Shown here piece by piece: positions 7,964 to 15,243 of a stretch of 64,000 bases of DNA; position 1 is the stretch's first letter, and each line of letters starts with the position of its first letter. This DNA comes from Actinomycetota bacterium (GTDB lineage Bacteria; Actinomycetota; Actinomycetes; S36-B12; CAIYMF01), in NCBI GenBank assembly GCA_026393115.1, contig JAPLAU010000026.1, positions 62,001-126,000 of the forward strand. The letters are read 5' to 3'. The position numbers and the translations under genes were made by a program. The notes under the pieces were generated by a model. The model saw only the letters and a program-made list of their open reading frames with translations. It made no database searches and had not been told where the DNA came from.

Positions 7964-9576
7964 GTGACCGTTCCGAACACCCAGGCCGAGCCCGACGGCA
8001 CTGTTGTCACCGACGTGCGCTCGATGCGCCACGGATTCTCCATGGGGGGAGCATCCGCGCTGGCGTTCTCGGTGATACGGCCTTTGGGTTCGTTCACTAA
8101 CGTGCCGTTGATGATCGCGGCCGCCGGACTCGCGGGTTGGCTTGCTGCCCTGTTGATCCTCGTGGTCATGCTCGTCGTGACCGCGGTGTTCGGGTCCTTG
8201 CCTCGCGTTGGCCGCTTGAAGGTTCAGTAGCCGCCTGGTCAAGGCAGTTGCTCGGTGCCCGCGTAGGTCTCATGACCGGCTGGCTCTATCTCTGCACCTA
8301 CGTGTTCTACATGGGCCTGCTGGCCTACTTCGACGCCCAGCGGTTGCTCTTCCTGGTGGGCGCCTCCGCTCCCACCTGGCTCCAAGGTGCAGGTGCGGCG
8401 CTCGTGGTCATCGCGGTGTCCACAATGGTCAACGGTCTGGGCCGCCGAGTTCTGAGCGTGCTGTTGATTGTGTGTGTCGCGATCTCTGTGATCGCCTGCG
8501 CCGTGTACTCGACCCTGTTGCTGGGCCACGCGCAGCGCGGGTTCTTCGATCTCTTCCAGACCCCCCTCGGCGGGAGTCTGGACTGGAATTGGCTGGTCGG
8601 TCCCTTCCTGATCGCACTGGCGTGGGCCACCGCCAACACCATGCGTGGATTCGAACTTCCAGCTGACGTCGCTGAGGAGATCCGCGAACCCCGCGTCAAC
8701 GTGAGGCGGGCGATGGTGTGGGCGCTCATTGTGGGCGGTGCACTGGTGCTGTACTCGATGATTGCGCTGGCGCTAGCCGTTCCCGCCGCGTCGTCGGTGT
8801 CGACATCGATGACCCAGAACCCCTATGCCGCCGCGATTGGCACCGTCATGCAGTCGGCGCTCGGCGAGGGCTCAGCGCGACCATTTGCCGCCTTGCAGAT
8901 CATCGCTACCTTCGTGGCCATCGCCGTGTGCCAGCTCGCAGCATCACGCACGCTGTGGACCATGGCTCGCGATCGCGAGGTACCGTGCCACCACTGGCTC
9001 GGGGGTCTCACCAGCCGCAATCGGATGCCGATGCGCGCCCTCACCCTGATTGGCATCGCCACCTTCGTGCTGATTCTGATCGCTCCAGACTTCACGGCTT
9101 TCGTGCTCGGTGGGGCATCAGGGCTGGCATTCCTGCTCGCATTTATTGTGACTTTGGTGGGACTTCTCGTTGCCCTTCGACGGGGCACCTGGCAAACCGG
9201 CTCGTGGTCGACGGGGCGCTGGCTCGGACCAGTGACGGTCGTCGGCGTGGTCGTGCTGGCGGCACTGGCCATCAACCTCGCGTGGCCGCGCCAGCAACTG
9301 TTCGGAGCAGGGTTACAGGCTTGGCGACCACTGATCATCCTCGCTGCCATTATCGTCGTGGGCTTGATCCTGATGGTGTGGGCGTTCCGCGATGACGGCG
9401 TGCACGTGCGCAATCACGGTCACGTCGATCGTGATCTGCACGAGCGCATCCTGCTCGCCCACACCGGTACCTGCAGTGTGTGCCATCGCGCGCTCGCTGA
9501 GGGCGAGGAAGTGTTCTGGAATCCCGAAGCGCACGTCACTATCTGTGTGGCGTGCGACGTCGACGTCGTTGTCTAG
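7964..9576 (+). pseudogene. APC-family amino acid permease, frameshifted, with C-terminal CxxC tail
   Basis: Two overlapping reading frames together make one permease of about 537 residues. The first runs from GTG 7964 (AAAGG 8 bases upstream) through the first membrane helices to VVTAVFGSL, then shifts and stops at 8230. The second frame resumes exactly in register with SRWPLEGS, ARVGLMTGWLYLC and about ten more helices to 9576. One missing base after TTG at 8198-8200 (expected TTG-GCC-TCG) explains it. The family takes up amino acids or polyamines by H+ symport. The cytosolic C-terminus adds CSVCHRA and ICVACDV, a zinc-ribbon-like CxxC pair unusual for permeases. It may be a sequencing error rather than a true pseudogene. 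Confidence 0.85.
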
Positions 9577-9596
9577 GACCGCTTCGTTCCAATGAC

Positions 9597-9632
9597 ACAA
9601 CCGGCCGGCCCCATGAGGGACCGACCGGTTGT
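9597..9632. terminator. Hairpin between convergent genes
   Basis: 16-base arms around ATGA (ACAACCGGCCGGCCCC with GGGACCGACCGGTTGT). Fully paired with G-U wobbles when read on the minus strand, so it best fits the end of the NlpC/P60 transcript, though it can also serve the permease. Confidence 0.6.
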
Positions 9633-9689
9633 TGGTATGGGTGTTGGTACGTGTGTTGGTGTGGGTTCTGGTAACTGTTGGTAACTGTA
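9629..9689. repeat. G/T-rich degenerate microsatellite
   Basis: About eight imperfect copies of GTTGGT/GTGTTGG between the hairpin and the stop codon of the NlpC/P60 gene. No coding or binding-site role is evident. Confidence 0.5.
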
Positions 9690-10331
9690 TTAAACGACTG
9701 AGCGGAATCCTGAGATGCGCTCGCCGTACCAAGGGTCGTCGACGCTGGAGATGATGACGCCCGAACCGTAGTTGGCCGCGTGAATCATCTTGCCGTGACC
9801 GAGGTAGAAGGCCGCGTGGTGTGCTCCGTTGCCGAAGAAGAACACCAGGTCACCGGGCTTGGCCTTAGCGCGCGACACCGGCTTGAGAGTCGCGAACTGA
9901 TCCCATGACGTGCGCTCGATGGTCTTACCGGCAGTACGCCACACGTAACTGGTGAAACCCGAGCAGTCGAATCGAGTGGGTCCAGAAGATCCGGCCGAAT
10001 ACGACATGCCCTTGCGGCTCAGCGCGATGGAGACCGCCTTGGTGCGCATTGCCGCGGTGCGGACAACGAGCGCCTTGCGTGCCTGCGCTGCCTTTGCCTT
10101 GACGGTGGCCGCGGCGACCTGAGTCTGTGCGACCGCTGCTTCACGGTGGATTTCTGCGACGGCGATGCGGTCGGCAGTGAAACTGGCAGCACTGTCGACG
10201 GCAACGATTGCTGCCGGGTTGGCGGGGGGAAGATTCGCGGAATGGGCAGCCGGAACGCCGATGATGCCGGCGACCAGAGCCGTTCCGATAATCGTGGTAG
10301 CAAGCGTGCGCTTGCTGCGGGTGGACAGCAC
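9690..10331 (-). CDS. Secreted NlpC/P60 peptidoglycan hydrolase
   Basis: 213 residues: signal peptide (about 1-32, ending VPAAHSA), an Ala/Lys-rich helical spacer (about 45-105), then an NlpC/P60 cysteine peptidase domain with Cys123 (FDCSGFTSYV), His172 (HHAAFYLG) and third residue His184 (KMIHAANYG). It would cut peptide stems of peptidoglycan during growth or resuscitation. The GTG start lies 5 bases after AGGAGG. The 5' leader is a c-di-AMP riboswitch, as often seen for actinobacterial cell-wall hydrolases, so its synthesis should fall when c-di-AMP is high. Confidence 0.92.
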   Translation of the reverse strand: MLSTRSKRTLATTIIGTALVAGIIGVPAAHSANLPPANPAAIVAVDSAASFTADRIAVAEIHREAAVAQTQVAAATVKAKAAQARKALVVRTAAMRTKAVSIALSRKGMSYSAGSSGPTRFDCSGFTSYVWRTAGKTIERTSWDQFATLKPVSRAKAKPGDLVFFFGNGAHHAAFYLGHGKMIHAANYGSGVIISSVDDPWYGERISGFRSVV

Positions 10332-10332
10332 A

Positions 10333-10495
10333 GGTTCCTCCTGGAACCGCCTACCGGGTTAGCTGACGGGCTCGGGCTCAGAAGGTGCTGCCCTACTGAG
10401 GGTCACTCGCATCTCTGCGAGCCCTCCCTCGGATTCGCCCCGGGACCTTTCGTACTGTGGGTCCCCGGTCCTGCATGAGGTTCGGCGGTGCGCTC
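10333..10495 (-). promoter_or_regulatory. ydaO/yuaA-type c-di-AMP riboswitch
   Basis: On the minus strand the leader contains the class hallmarks in order: CGCCGAACC, a GGACCGGGGACCC segment, GGGGCGAATCC, AGGGCAGCACCTTC, GAGCCCGAGCCCGTCAGC and TAACCCGGTAGGCGG. The 3' end folds into GGTTCC-AGGA-GGAACC (10348-10333), which contains the AGGAGG ribosome site of the NlpC/P60 gene. A translational expression platform is therefore visible. Boundaries are approximate. Confidence 0.9.
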
Positions 10496-10663
10496 GCACA
10501 CGTGAGGATCACGTGTAGGTAACGGGCACGATTCTGAGGTTAGGACGAATGGGTGACATTGGCCCAACACCGTCTAGGCGTGATGTGACGTGGATCACGA
10601 GCGTTACGAGGGGACTTACGTCCTGAACAGGGGTCTCATTCCCGAATTACGGAAATCTGTTGC

Positions 10664-10701
10664 AAAAACGAACGGCCGAGGCGGTGTGCCTCGGCCGTTC
10701 G
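10664..10701 (-). terminator. Intrinsic terminator
   Basis: Perfect 14-bp stem (CGAACGGCCGAGGC, loop of 5, GCCTCGGCCGTTCG) followed on the minus strand by GTTTTTGC... It ends the transcript of the VOC/HAD genes. Confidence 0.85.
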
Positions 10702-10790
10702 CTGTGGACTACCTGTGGATAACCAATTGCCTCTGTCTACGGCGGGCGCCTGATCCCCTTCCCTCTCCCTTCCCTTCCCTTTCCCGGCTC

Positions 10791-10850
10791 TTGGTCACCT
10801 ATTGACCAAAGAAACCCGGGACGGTCTTCGATTGACCAAAAATGCCCAGG
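10791..10850 (-). repeat. Dispersed ~50-bp intergenic element, copy A
   Basis: Minus strand reads GGGCATTTTTGGTCA, then GACCGTCCCGGGT, then TTCTTTGGTCAA. It contains the palindrome TTGGTCA-CCTAT-TGACCAA (10791-10809). A clear relative lies at 37034-37087. Confidence 0.55.
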
Positions 10851-10926
10851 GCGGGGGCAGGGCGGGGGCAGGGCGGGGGCGGGGGACGAGCGGGGGTAGG
10901 GGACGGGGGATCGGAAGGACGGGAGC

Positions 10927-11439
10927 TCACTCGTCGAGCTGGTGGCCACCGAAGTACATGAGTGGGTCGCTGAGTAACTCGATGCCGATTCCGTCGGGGT
11001 CGCGCAGGTACATCGACTCAGGGATTCCAACGTCGGGGCCGACGTACGCGACGCCTGCTTCATCAAGCCGGGCCTGCAGCCTCTCCCAGGTCGAGCGCTC
11101 GACGGAGATTGCGATGTGCTGCACTCCACCGATGGCCTCGATGCCGGGTTCGAGGCCGAGGCCCGGAAAGTCGAAGAAGCCGAGCAGGGTGCGGTTACCC
11201 ACGTCGAAGAACAGGTGCGATGAACCGGCGTAGTCGCGATTCTCAACCAGTTCGACGAGTGGAAATCCGAGCAGGCCTTGGTAGAAGGCGATCGTTTGTT
11301 CCACGTCAGAACAAATCAAGGCGGCGTGGTGAATTCCGCGGCCGTTGCTGGCGGGGCGATCGGCAGTGGGCGTTAGGTACTGCTCGCGCAATTGCTCGCG
11401 GCGCGCTTCGAGTTCAACGAGTTCGGAATCAGAGGGCAT
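10927..11439 (-). CDS. VOC (glyoxalase-fold) family protein
   Basis: 170 residues. A helical N-terminus (about 1-30) precedes one vicinal-oxygen-chelate domain with typical strands: IHHAALICSDVEQTIAFYQ, HLFFDVGNRTLLGFFDFPG, QHIAISVE and YLRDPDGIGIELL. Likely metal ligands are the His of IHHAAL, the His of QHIAI and the Glu of GIELL. It could be a lyase, dioxygenase or resistance protein; the substrate is unknown. TAGGGT lies 7 bases before the ATG without a Shine-Dalgarno sequence, so the mRNA may be leaderless. The HAD gene lies just upstream on the same strand. Confidence 0.85.
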   Translation of the reverse strand: MPSDSELVELEARREQLREQYLTPTADRPASNGRGIHHAALICSDVEQTIAFYQGLLGFPLVELVENRDYAGSSHLFFDVGNRTLLGFFDFPGLGLEPGIEAIGGVQHIAISVERSTWERLQARLDEAGVAYVGPDVGIPESMYLRDPDGIGIELLSDPLMYFGGHQLDE

Positions 11440-11475
11440 GAAATCGACCCTAGAGCACAGCCGAAGTAACGAGCC

Positions 11476-12327
11476 TTATGTGTTGAGGATTGCCTGCATC
11501 ACGTCGGCCACTGCTTCGTGGGCATTGGAACCGATGCTGGCCTTGGCTGCCTCACGCGCAGTGGGGTGAGCCCCGTCAACGGCGAATGAGGAGCCTGCCC
11601 ACGCGAGCATTGACGCGTCGTTGGGCATGTCACCTGCCGCCACTACCTCGTGTGCTTCGATTCCGAGTTCGGCGGCGACTTCGCGCAAGGTTGAACCCTT
11701 GGTAACACCGAGGGCGCTCATTTCGAGCAGCACGTCATCGGAATTGGAATGCGTGACTTCAACGAGGTCGGCAACCGCGCGATCGGCGGCGTCGAGCAAG
11801 GTGTCGGCATCGTGGCCGTGGTTTCCGTGCGGGCGGGCCAGCAGTTTGGTGATGCCAGGGCGCGCGAAGAGCACGTCGGGTTCGAGAATCTCGGTGCCTC
11901 GCGGTATTTCCCAGCGTGCAACGTAGCCCGTGCTCAATGCGAACGATGAACCTTCGAGACCGAGGCCTTCTTGCGCGTATTCAACGGCAAAGGTGATGTC
12001 GGGTGTTACTGCGCGCAGGCGGTCGGCCGTTGCGCGCGCACTAGCCGGGCCGATGGAGTGCACGCGCCGAATGATTTCGGCTTCCATGTCAATGACGAGC
12101 GCACCATTGGCTCCGATAGCAGTGCCGTGGTGGCCCGTCATCTCGGCGATGGGTCGAATCCAACGCGGCGGACGTCCAGTGACGAAGACGACCACGATGC
12201 CACGCTCGATCAGGGCGTCGATGGCCTCGCGCGTGCGCTGGCCGATCGAGCCGTCGGGTAGCAGCAGGGTTCCGTCGAGATCGGTGGCAAATAGTCGAAT
12301 GCCGCTGGGAACCTCGATGGTCGTCAC
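11476..12327 (-). CDS. Cof-type HAD-IIB phosphatase
   Basis: 283-residue HAD hydrolase. Motif I is FATDLDGTLLLPDG (nucleophile Asp near 16), motif II FVTGR, motif III a Lys near 215 (GVTKGSTLREV), motif IV GDMPNDASML. The C2-type cap between motifs II and III marks Cof-like sugar-phosphate or flavin-phosphate phosphatases. The GTG start is preceded by TAGCGT with a 6-base gap, and this promoter lies inside a 34-bp palindrome. A decayed copy of this 5' end lies about 950 bases upstream. Confidence 0.92.
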   Translation of the reverse strand: MTTIEVPSGIRLFATDLDGTLLLPDGSIGQRTREAIDALIERGIVVVFVTGRPPRWIRPIAEMTGHHGTAIGANGALVIDMEAEIIRRVHSIGPASARATADRLRAVTPDITFAVEYAQEGLGLEGSSFALSTGYVARWEIPRGTEILEPDVLFARPGITKLLARPHGNHGHDADTLLDAADRAVADLVEVTHSNSDDVLLEMSALGVTKGSTLREVAAELGIEAHEVVAAGDMPNDASMLAWAGSSFAVDGAHPTAREAAKASIGSNAHEAVADVMQAILNT

Positions 12328-12355
12328 TCCTCCACGCTAGCGAGGAGGAGTGACG
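12322..12355. promoter_or_regulatory. 34-bp palindrome over the HAD start codon
   Basis: CGTCACTCCTCC-A-CGCTAGCG-A-GGAGGAGTGACG. It is symmetric except for the two A bases. On the minus strand it holds TAGCGT (12339-12334), six bases, then the GTG start (12327). It may be an operator, a terminator for the upstream membrane-protein gene, or both. Confidence 0.6.
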
Positions 12356-12364
12356 TGCCGCGAG

Positions 12365-13177
12365 TCAGGCTGTTGTGGCCTTGCGTGCCTTGCCCCGTCG
12401 GTTGAGCGCTCCCGACACCACCGCACCACCGACGATGAGGATGACTCCCACGGTGGTACCGATGCTGTCGGTGATGAGCCCGGCTGCTCCGCAAACCAGG
12501 GCGAACGGTGCGATCCATTCGAAGAAGCCGACGGCCGACGGGTTTTCGCCGCGTGCCTTCCCGCGCGCGTAGTCGGGGTACACCTCGGTGAACACGATGG
12601 CGGCAATCATTGGTGCAAAGGGAAGTGCCCAGCCCCACCAGAATTCGTTGCTATCGCCCAGAATCGCGCCGGCGTAGTAGCCCATGGCCGTTTGGATCGC
12701 GAATGAGATGAACCAAGCCCACGAAATCACGTAGTTGATGTGACGGAATCCCGGCGTGTCCCAGTACTGAGGATCGGTCGACTCTTTGGCGTACGGCATG
12801 GTGAACGGCTGCTTCACCAGAATCGTGATCAACACGAACAGCATCAGAACGACGTTGCTGATTTCGCCGCCCCAGCTCTCAAGCCAGGTGCGACCGCTGT
12901 GCCCGACGAAGTACCCGAGGACGAAGAACAGCGCGAAGAAAATGAGGTCGAACACTTCCATTGGCTTGAGATGACTACTGTGCCGGTGCGAGATCAGCAG
13001 GAAGCCAAGAGAGAGTGCAAAGGCGATTGCGACTGACAATTCGAACCGGCCCGGTCCGGAGAAGAGCGACATCACGATCCACGGGAGGATGCCGGCAAAT
13101 GGTGACCCGACGACGGTGTCGACGAGCTTGCCCAAGCCGCGGTGAGCGCCGCCATTCTCCGGGGTGGTGTCGGTCAT
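12365..13177 (-). CDS. Multi-pass membrane protein of unknown function
   Basis: 270 residues with about seven hydrophobic segments (near 28-45, 48-65, 75-95, 103-122, 148-170, 185-200, 220-255) and a basic C-terminus. No transport, enzymatic or known family motif is recognised. Conserved-looking polar patches are SHRHSSHLKPMEVFD and FTEVYPDYARGKARGE. The ATG is preceded by AAGGGCGAGGAC, a normal ribosome site. The gene is bracketed by two related ~115-bp sequences (12249-12366 and 13202-13317), suggesting a past duplication or insertion. It is probably expressed ahead of the HAD gene. Confidence 0.75.
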   Translation of the reverse strand: MTDTTPENGGAHRGLGKLVDTVVGSPFAGILPWIVMSLFSGPGRFELSVAIAFALSLGFLLISHRHSSHLKPMEVFDLIFFALFFVLGYFVGHSGRTWLESWGGEISNVVLMLFVLITILVKQPFTMPYAKESTDPQYWDTPGFRHINYVISWAWFISFAIQTAMGYYAGAILGDSNEFWWGWALPFAPMIAAIVFTEVYPDYARGKARGENPSAVGFFEWIAPFALVCGAAGLITDSIGTTVGVILIVGGAVVSGALNRRGKARKATTA

Positions 13178-13201
13178 GTCCTCGCCCTTTCGCTCGGTGT
13201 G

Positions 13202-13317
13202 AGCCTTCGGGAAGCAACAGGTTTCCGAACAGGTCGGTGGCGAACAGTCGAATACCGCGGGGAACCTCGTCTACCGTTACCCCCACGCTAGCGAGGAGAA
13301 GCGACTTGGTGCGAGTT
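13202..13317 (-). pseudogene. Decayed duplicate of the HAD gene 5' end
   Basis: Aligns over its whole length with 12249-12366, the promoter and first codons of the HAD gene. The copy keeps TAGCGT and encodes GIRLFATDLFGNLLLPEGS where the intact gene has GIRLFATDLDGTLLLPDGS. The GTG start has become GTA with two bases lost, the catalytic Asp of motif I has become Phe, and the rest of the gene is absent. It is a remnant, not a gene. Confidence 0.8.
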
Positions 13318-13476
13318 AATCATTCAAGTGGCCTATGCGACGGAGAACGAATGGCAGCCTCGTAGCCCTCACTTTCCGAACCACTCGCGTCAGGCCGTGT
13401 AGGGGAGTAGTTTGCACCTACCCCAACCGGAGGATTCCCTGCCGGTTTCCGTCCCAGCACCGCGAGGAGATCACCG

Positions 13477-14850
13477 ATGGCCGTTGACGAGACTGTGCGT
13501 CAGCACAAGTACCTGCTGGACGAGAGCCAGATGCCCACAGCGTGGTACAACATCATTCCCGACCTACCCGAGCCCCCGCCGCCGCCCCTTCACCCCGGTA
13601 CCCACGAGCCGGTGGGTCCTGAAGACTTGATGCCGCTGTTCCCGATGGCGCTGATCATGCAGGAGGTTTCGCAGGATCGCTACATCGAAATTCCTGGCGC
13701 GGTGCAAGATATCTACCGCCAGTGGAGGCCGTCACCGTTGTTCCGTGCGCACCGATTGGAGAAGTTGCTCGACACCCCCGCGCGCATCTACTACAAGTAC
13801 GAGGGTGTCTCACCGGCCGGTTCGCACAAGCCCAACACCTCTGTTCCGCAGGCGTACTACAACGCCGTCGAAGGAATCCGCAAGCTCACCACTGAGACCG
13901 GTGCGGGTCAGTGGGGAACGGCGCTCGCTTTCGCGTGCGCGCTGTTTGGGCTTGAGTGCGAGGTGTGGCAGGTGGGTGCGTCGTACGACGCCAAGCCCTA
14001 CCGCCGCCTCATGATCGAAGCCTTCGGTGGTGAAGTGCACCGCTCGCCTTCTGACCTCACCAACGCCGGTCGCATGCTCGGTGCGAACCCCGCGAACCAG
14101 AGTGGATCGCTGGGCATCGCGATTTCCGAAGCAGTCGAGGCCGCCGTTGCCGACCCGACCGTGCGTTACGCGCTTGGTTCGGTGCTCAACCACGTGCTGC
14201 TGCACCAGACGATCATTGGCGAAGAGGCGCTCAAGCAAATGGCGATGGCGGGTGACACTCCGTCGTTGATCGTGGGCTGCACCGGTGGCGGTTCGAACTT
14301 CGCGGGTCTGTCGTTCCCGTTCTTGCGTGAGAAGTTGGCCGGCAACATCAACCCGCGCATTCTCGCGGCCGAGCCGGCGTCATGCCCGTCGCTGACTCGC
14401 GGCGTGTACGCGTACGACTTCGGTGACACTGCCGGAATGACCCCGCTCATGAAGATGCACACCCTGGGCCACGACTTCGTGCCCGATCCCATTCACGCGG
14501 GTGGTCTGCGTTACCACGGCATGGCGCCGCTGATTTCGCACATCTACGAACTCGGACTCATGGATGCAGAGGCTGTTCCGCAGACCGAGTGCTTCTCGGC
14601 TGCCGTGAAGTTCGCCCGTACCGAGGGAATCGTTCCGGCACCCGAGCCCACCCACGCGATCGCCCTGGCGGTGCGTGAAGCGCTCAAGGCCAAGGAGACC
14701 GGCGAGGAGACCGTCATCCTCACCGCGCTGTGCGGCCACGGTCACTTCGACCTTCCCGCGTACGACGCGTACCTCAACGGACGCATGGAAGACGAGGCCG
14801 TGAGCGACGAGCGATTTGCCTCAGCGCTGTCGACCATTCCTGTGATGTAG
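13477..14850 (+). CDS. TrpB-like PLP-dependent enzyme (TrpB2 type)
   Basis: 457 residues, longer than canonical TrpB (about 400). It has the TrpB2-specific N-terminal extension ([20 protein letters not shown]) and the PLP lysine in [10 protein letters not shown] (near 115). The phosphate-binding glycine run is [11 protein letters not shown]. TrpB2 enzymes make tryptophan from indole and serine, or act in serine deamination, without obligate TrpA. No other trp gene is nearby. ATG follows GAGGAG by 8 bases. The leader has an AACCGG/CCGGTT hairpin (13427-13450) with a G/A-rich loop. Confidence 0.9.
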   Translation: MAVDETVRQHKYLLDESQMPTAWYNIIPDLPEPPPPPLHPGTHEPVGPEDLMPLFPMALIMQEVSQDRYIEIPGAVQDIYRQWRPSPLFRAHRLEKLLDTPARIYYKYEGVSPAGSHKPNTSVPQAYYNAVEGIRKLTTETGAGQWGTALAFACALFGLECEVWQVGASYDAKPYRRLMIEAFGGEVHRSPSDLTNAGRMLGANPANQSGSLGIAISEAVEAAVADPTVRYALGSVLNHVLLHQTIIGEEALKQMAMAGDTPSLIVGCTGGGSNFAGLSFPFLREKLAGNINPRILAAEPASCPSLTRGVYAYDFGDTAGMTPLMKMHTLGHDFVPDPIHAGGLRYHGMAPLISHIYELGLMDAEAVPQTECFSAAVKFARTEGIVPAPEPTHAIALAVREALKAKETGEETVILTALCGHGHFDLPAYDAYLNGRMEDEAVSDERFASALSTIPVM

Positions 14851-14864
14851 CGGTTCATACGCAT

Positions 14865-14923
14865 CGAGACCCCACTCCGGCGTCACTTCAGTGCACCTGA
14901 AGTAGCGCTGGGGTGGGGTCTCG
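14865..14923 (+). terminator. Long hairpin downstream of trpB2
   Basis: CGAGACCCCAC at 14865 pairs with GTGGGGTCTCG ending at 14923. An inner arm (CACTTCAG with CTGAAGT) closes on the loop, giving a nearly continuous stem of more than 20 bp. No T run follows, so termination strength is uncertain. Confidence 0.6.
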
Positions 14924-14930
14924 GCGTGTG

Positions 14931-15030
14931 TGGCGCGGGTCGGGTCGTGGCGCCGGTTGCGAGTGGCGCGGGTCGGGTCGTGGCGCCGGTTGCGAGGAGC
15001 TGCGGGTCGGGTCGTGGCGCCGGTTGCGAG
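14931..15030. repeat. Three tandem 33/34-bp repeats
   Basis: Units at 14931-14963 and 14964-14996 are identical. The third (14997-15030) differs at its left end. The shared core reads CGGGTCGGGTCGTGGCGCCG then GTTGCGAG. No unique spacer separates the units. Confidence 0.85.
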
Positions 15031-15042
15031 GAGCTGAGCGAC

Positions 15043-15100
15043 TTCATCCATACGTTTGCGTCATAAATCAGGCGTTGATTGACGCAAACGTATGGATGAA
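15043..15100. repeat. Perfect 21-bp inverted repeat
   Basis: Left arm 15043-15063 (begins TTCATCCATACG, ends TTTGCGTCA) and right arm 15080-15100 are exact reverse complements around a 16-base loop that itself contains ATCA/TGAT. No T run and no open reading frame. It could be a protein-binding cruciform, a terminator or a small mobile element end. Confidence 0.8.
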
Positions 15101-15160
15101 CGTGAGGGTGGCTCGTGAACGGGTCAGGCCTTCCCGGTGTGCTCGCCTGGGCTCAACCGC

Positions 15161-15182
15161 AAGTGTCATGAACGTGACACTT
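15161..15182. promoter_or_regulatory. Operator-like palindrome
   Basis: AAGTGTCA-TGAACG-TGACACTT, perfect 8-base arms, 62 bases before the ATG of the secreted-protein gene. A possible -10 TATGCT follows at 15210. Half-sites match those at 7927-7942. Confidence 0.5.
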
Positions 15183-15243
15183 TGTGTGGGTTTGCTGAGT
15201 CCGCCGACGTATGCTCGGGAAAACGACGGACAAAGGAGTCACC

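Larger units (their letters stand above)
10496..10926. other. Intergenic region with terminator and low-complexity DNA
   Basis: No gene seen. From left to right: the promoter region of the riboswitch, a strong minus-strand terminator (10664-10701), a pyrimidine tract CCCTTCCCTCTCCC (10757-10785), a repeated TTGACCAA element (10791-10850), and a G-rich run of GGGCGGGGGCA repeats (10850-10920). Confidence 0.6.

Noticed and set aside
12975-13286. 103-codon minus-strand gene beginning with a HAD-like N-terminus
   Set aside because: Only its first ~25 codons resemble the HAD gene; the rest is the wrong frame of the membrane-protein gene, and the catalytic Asp is replaced.
13366-13476. T-box or tryptophan riboswitch before trpB2
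   Set aside because: The leader has only short hairpins and no T-box sequence or specifier loop; it is too short for a T-box.
14931-15030. CRISPR-like array
   Set aside because: The three 33-mers are directly adjacent with no unique spacers, and no cas gene is near.
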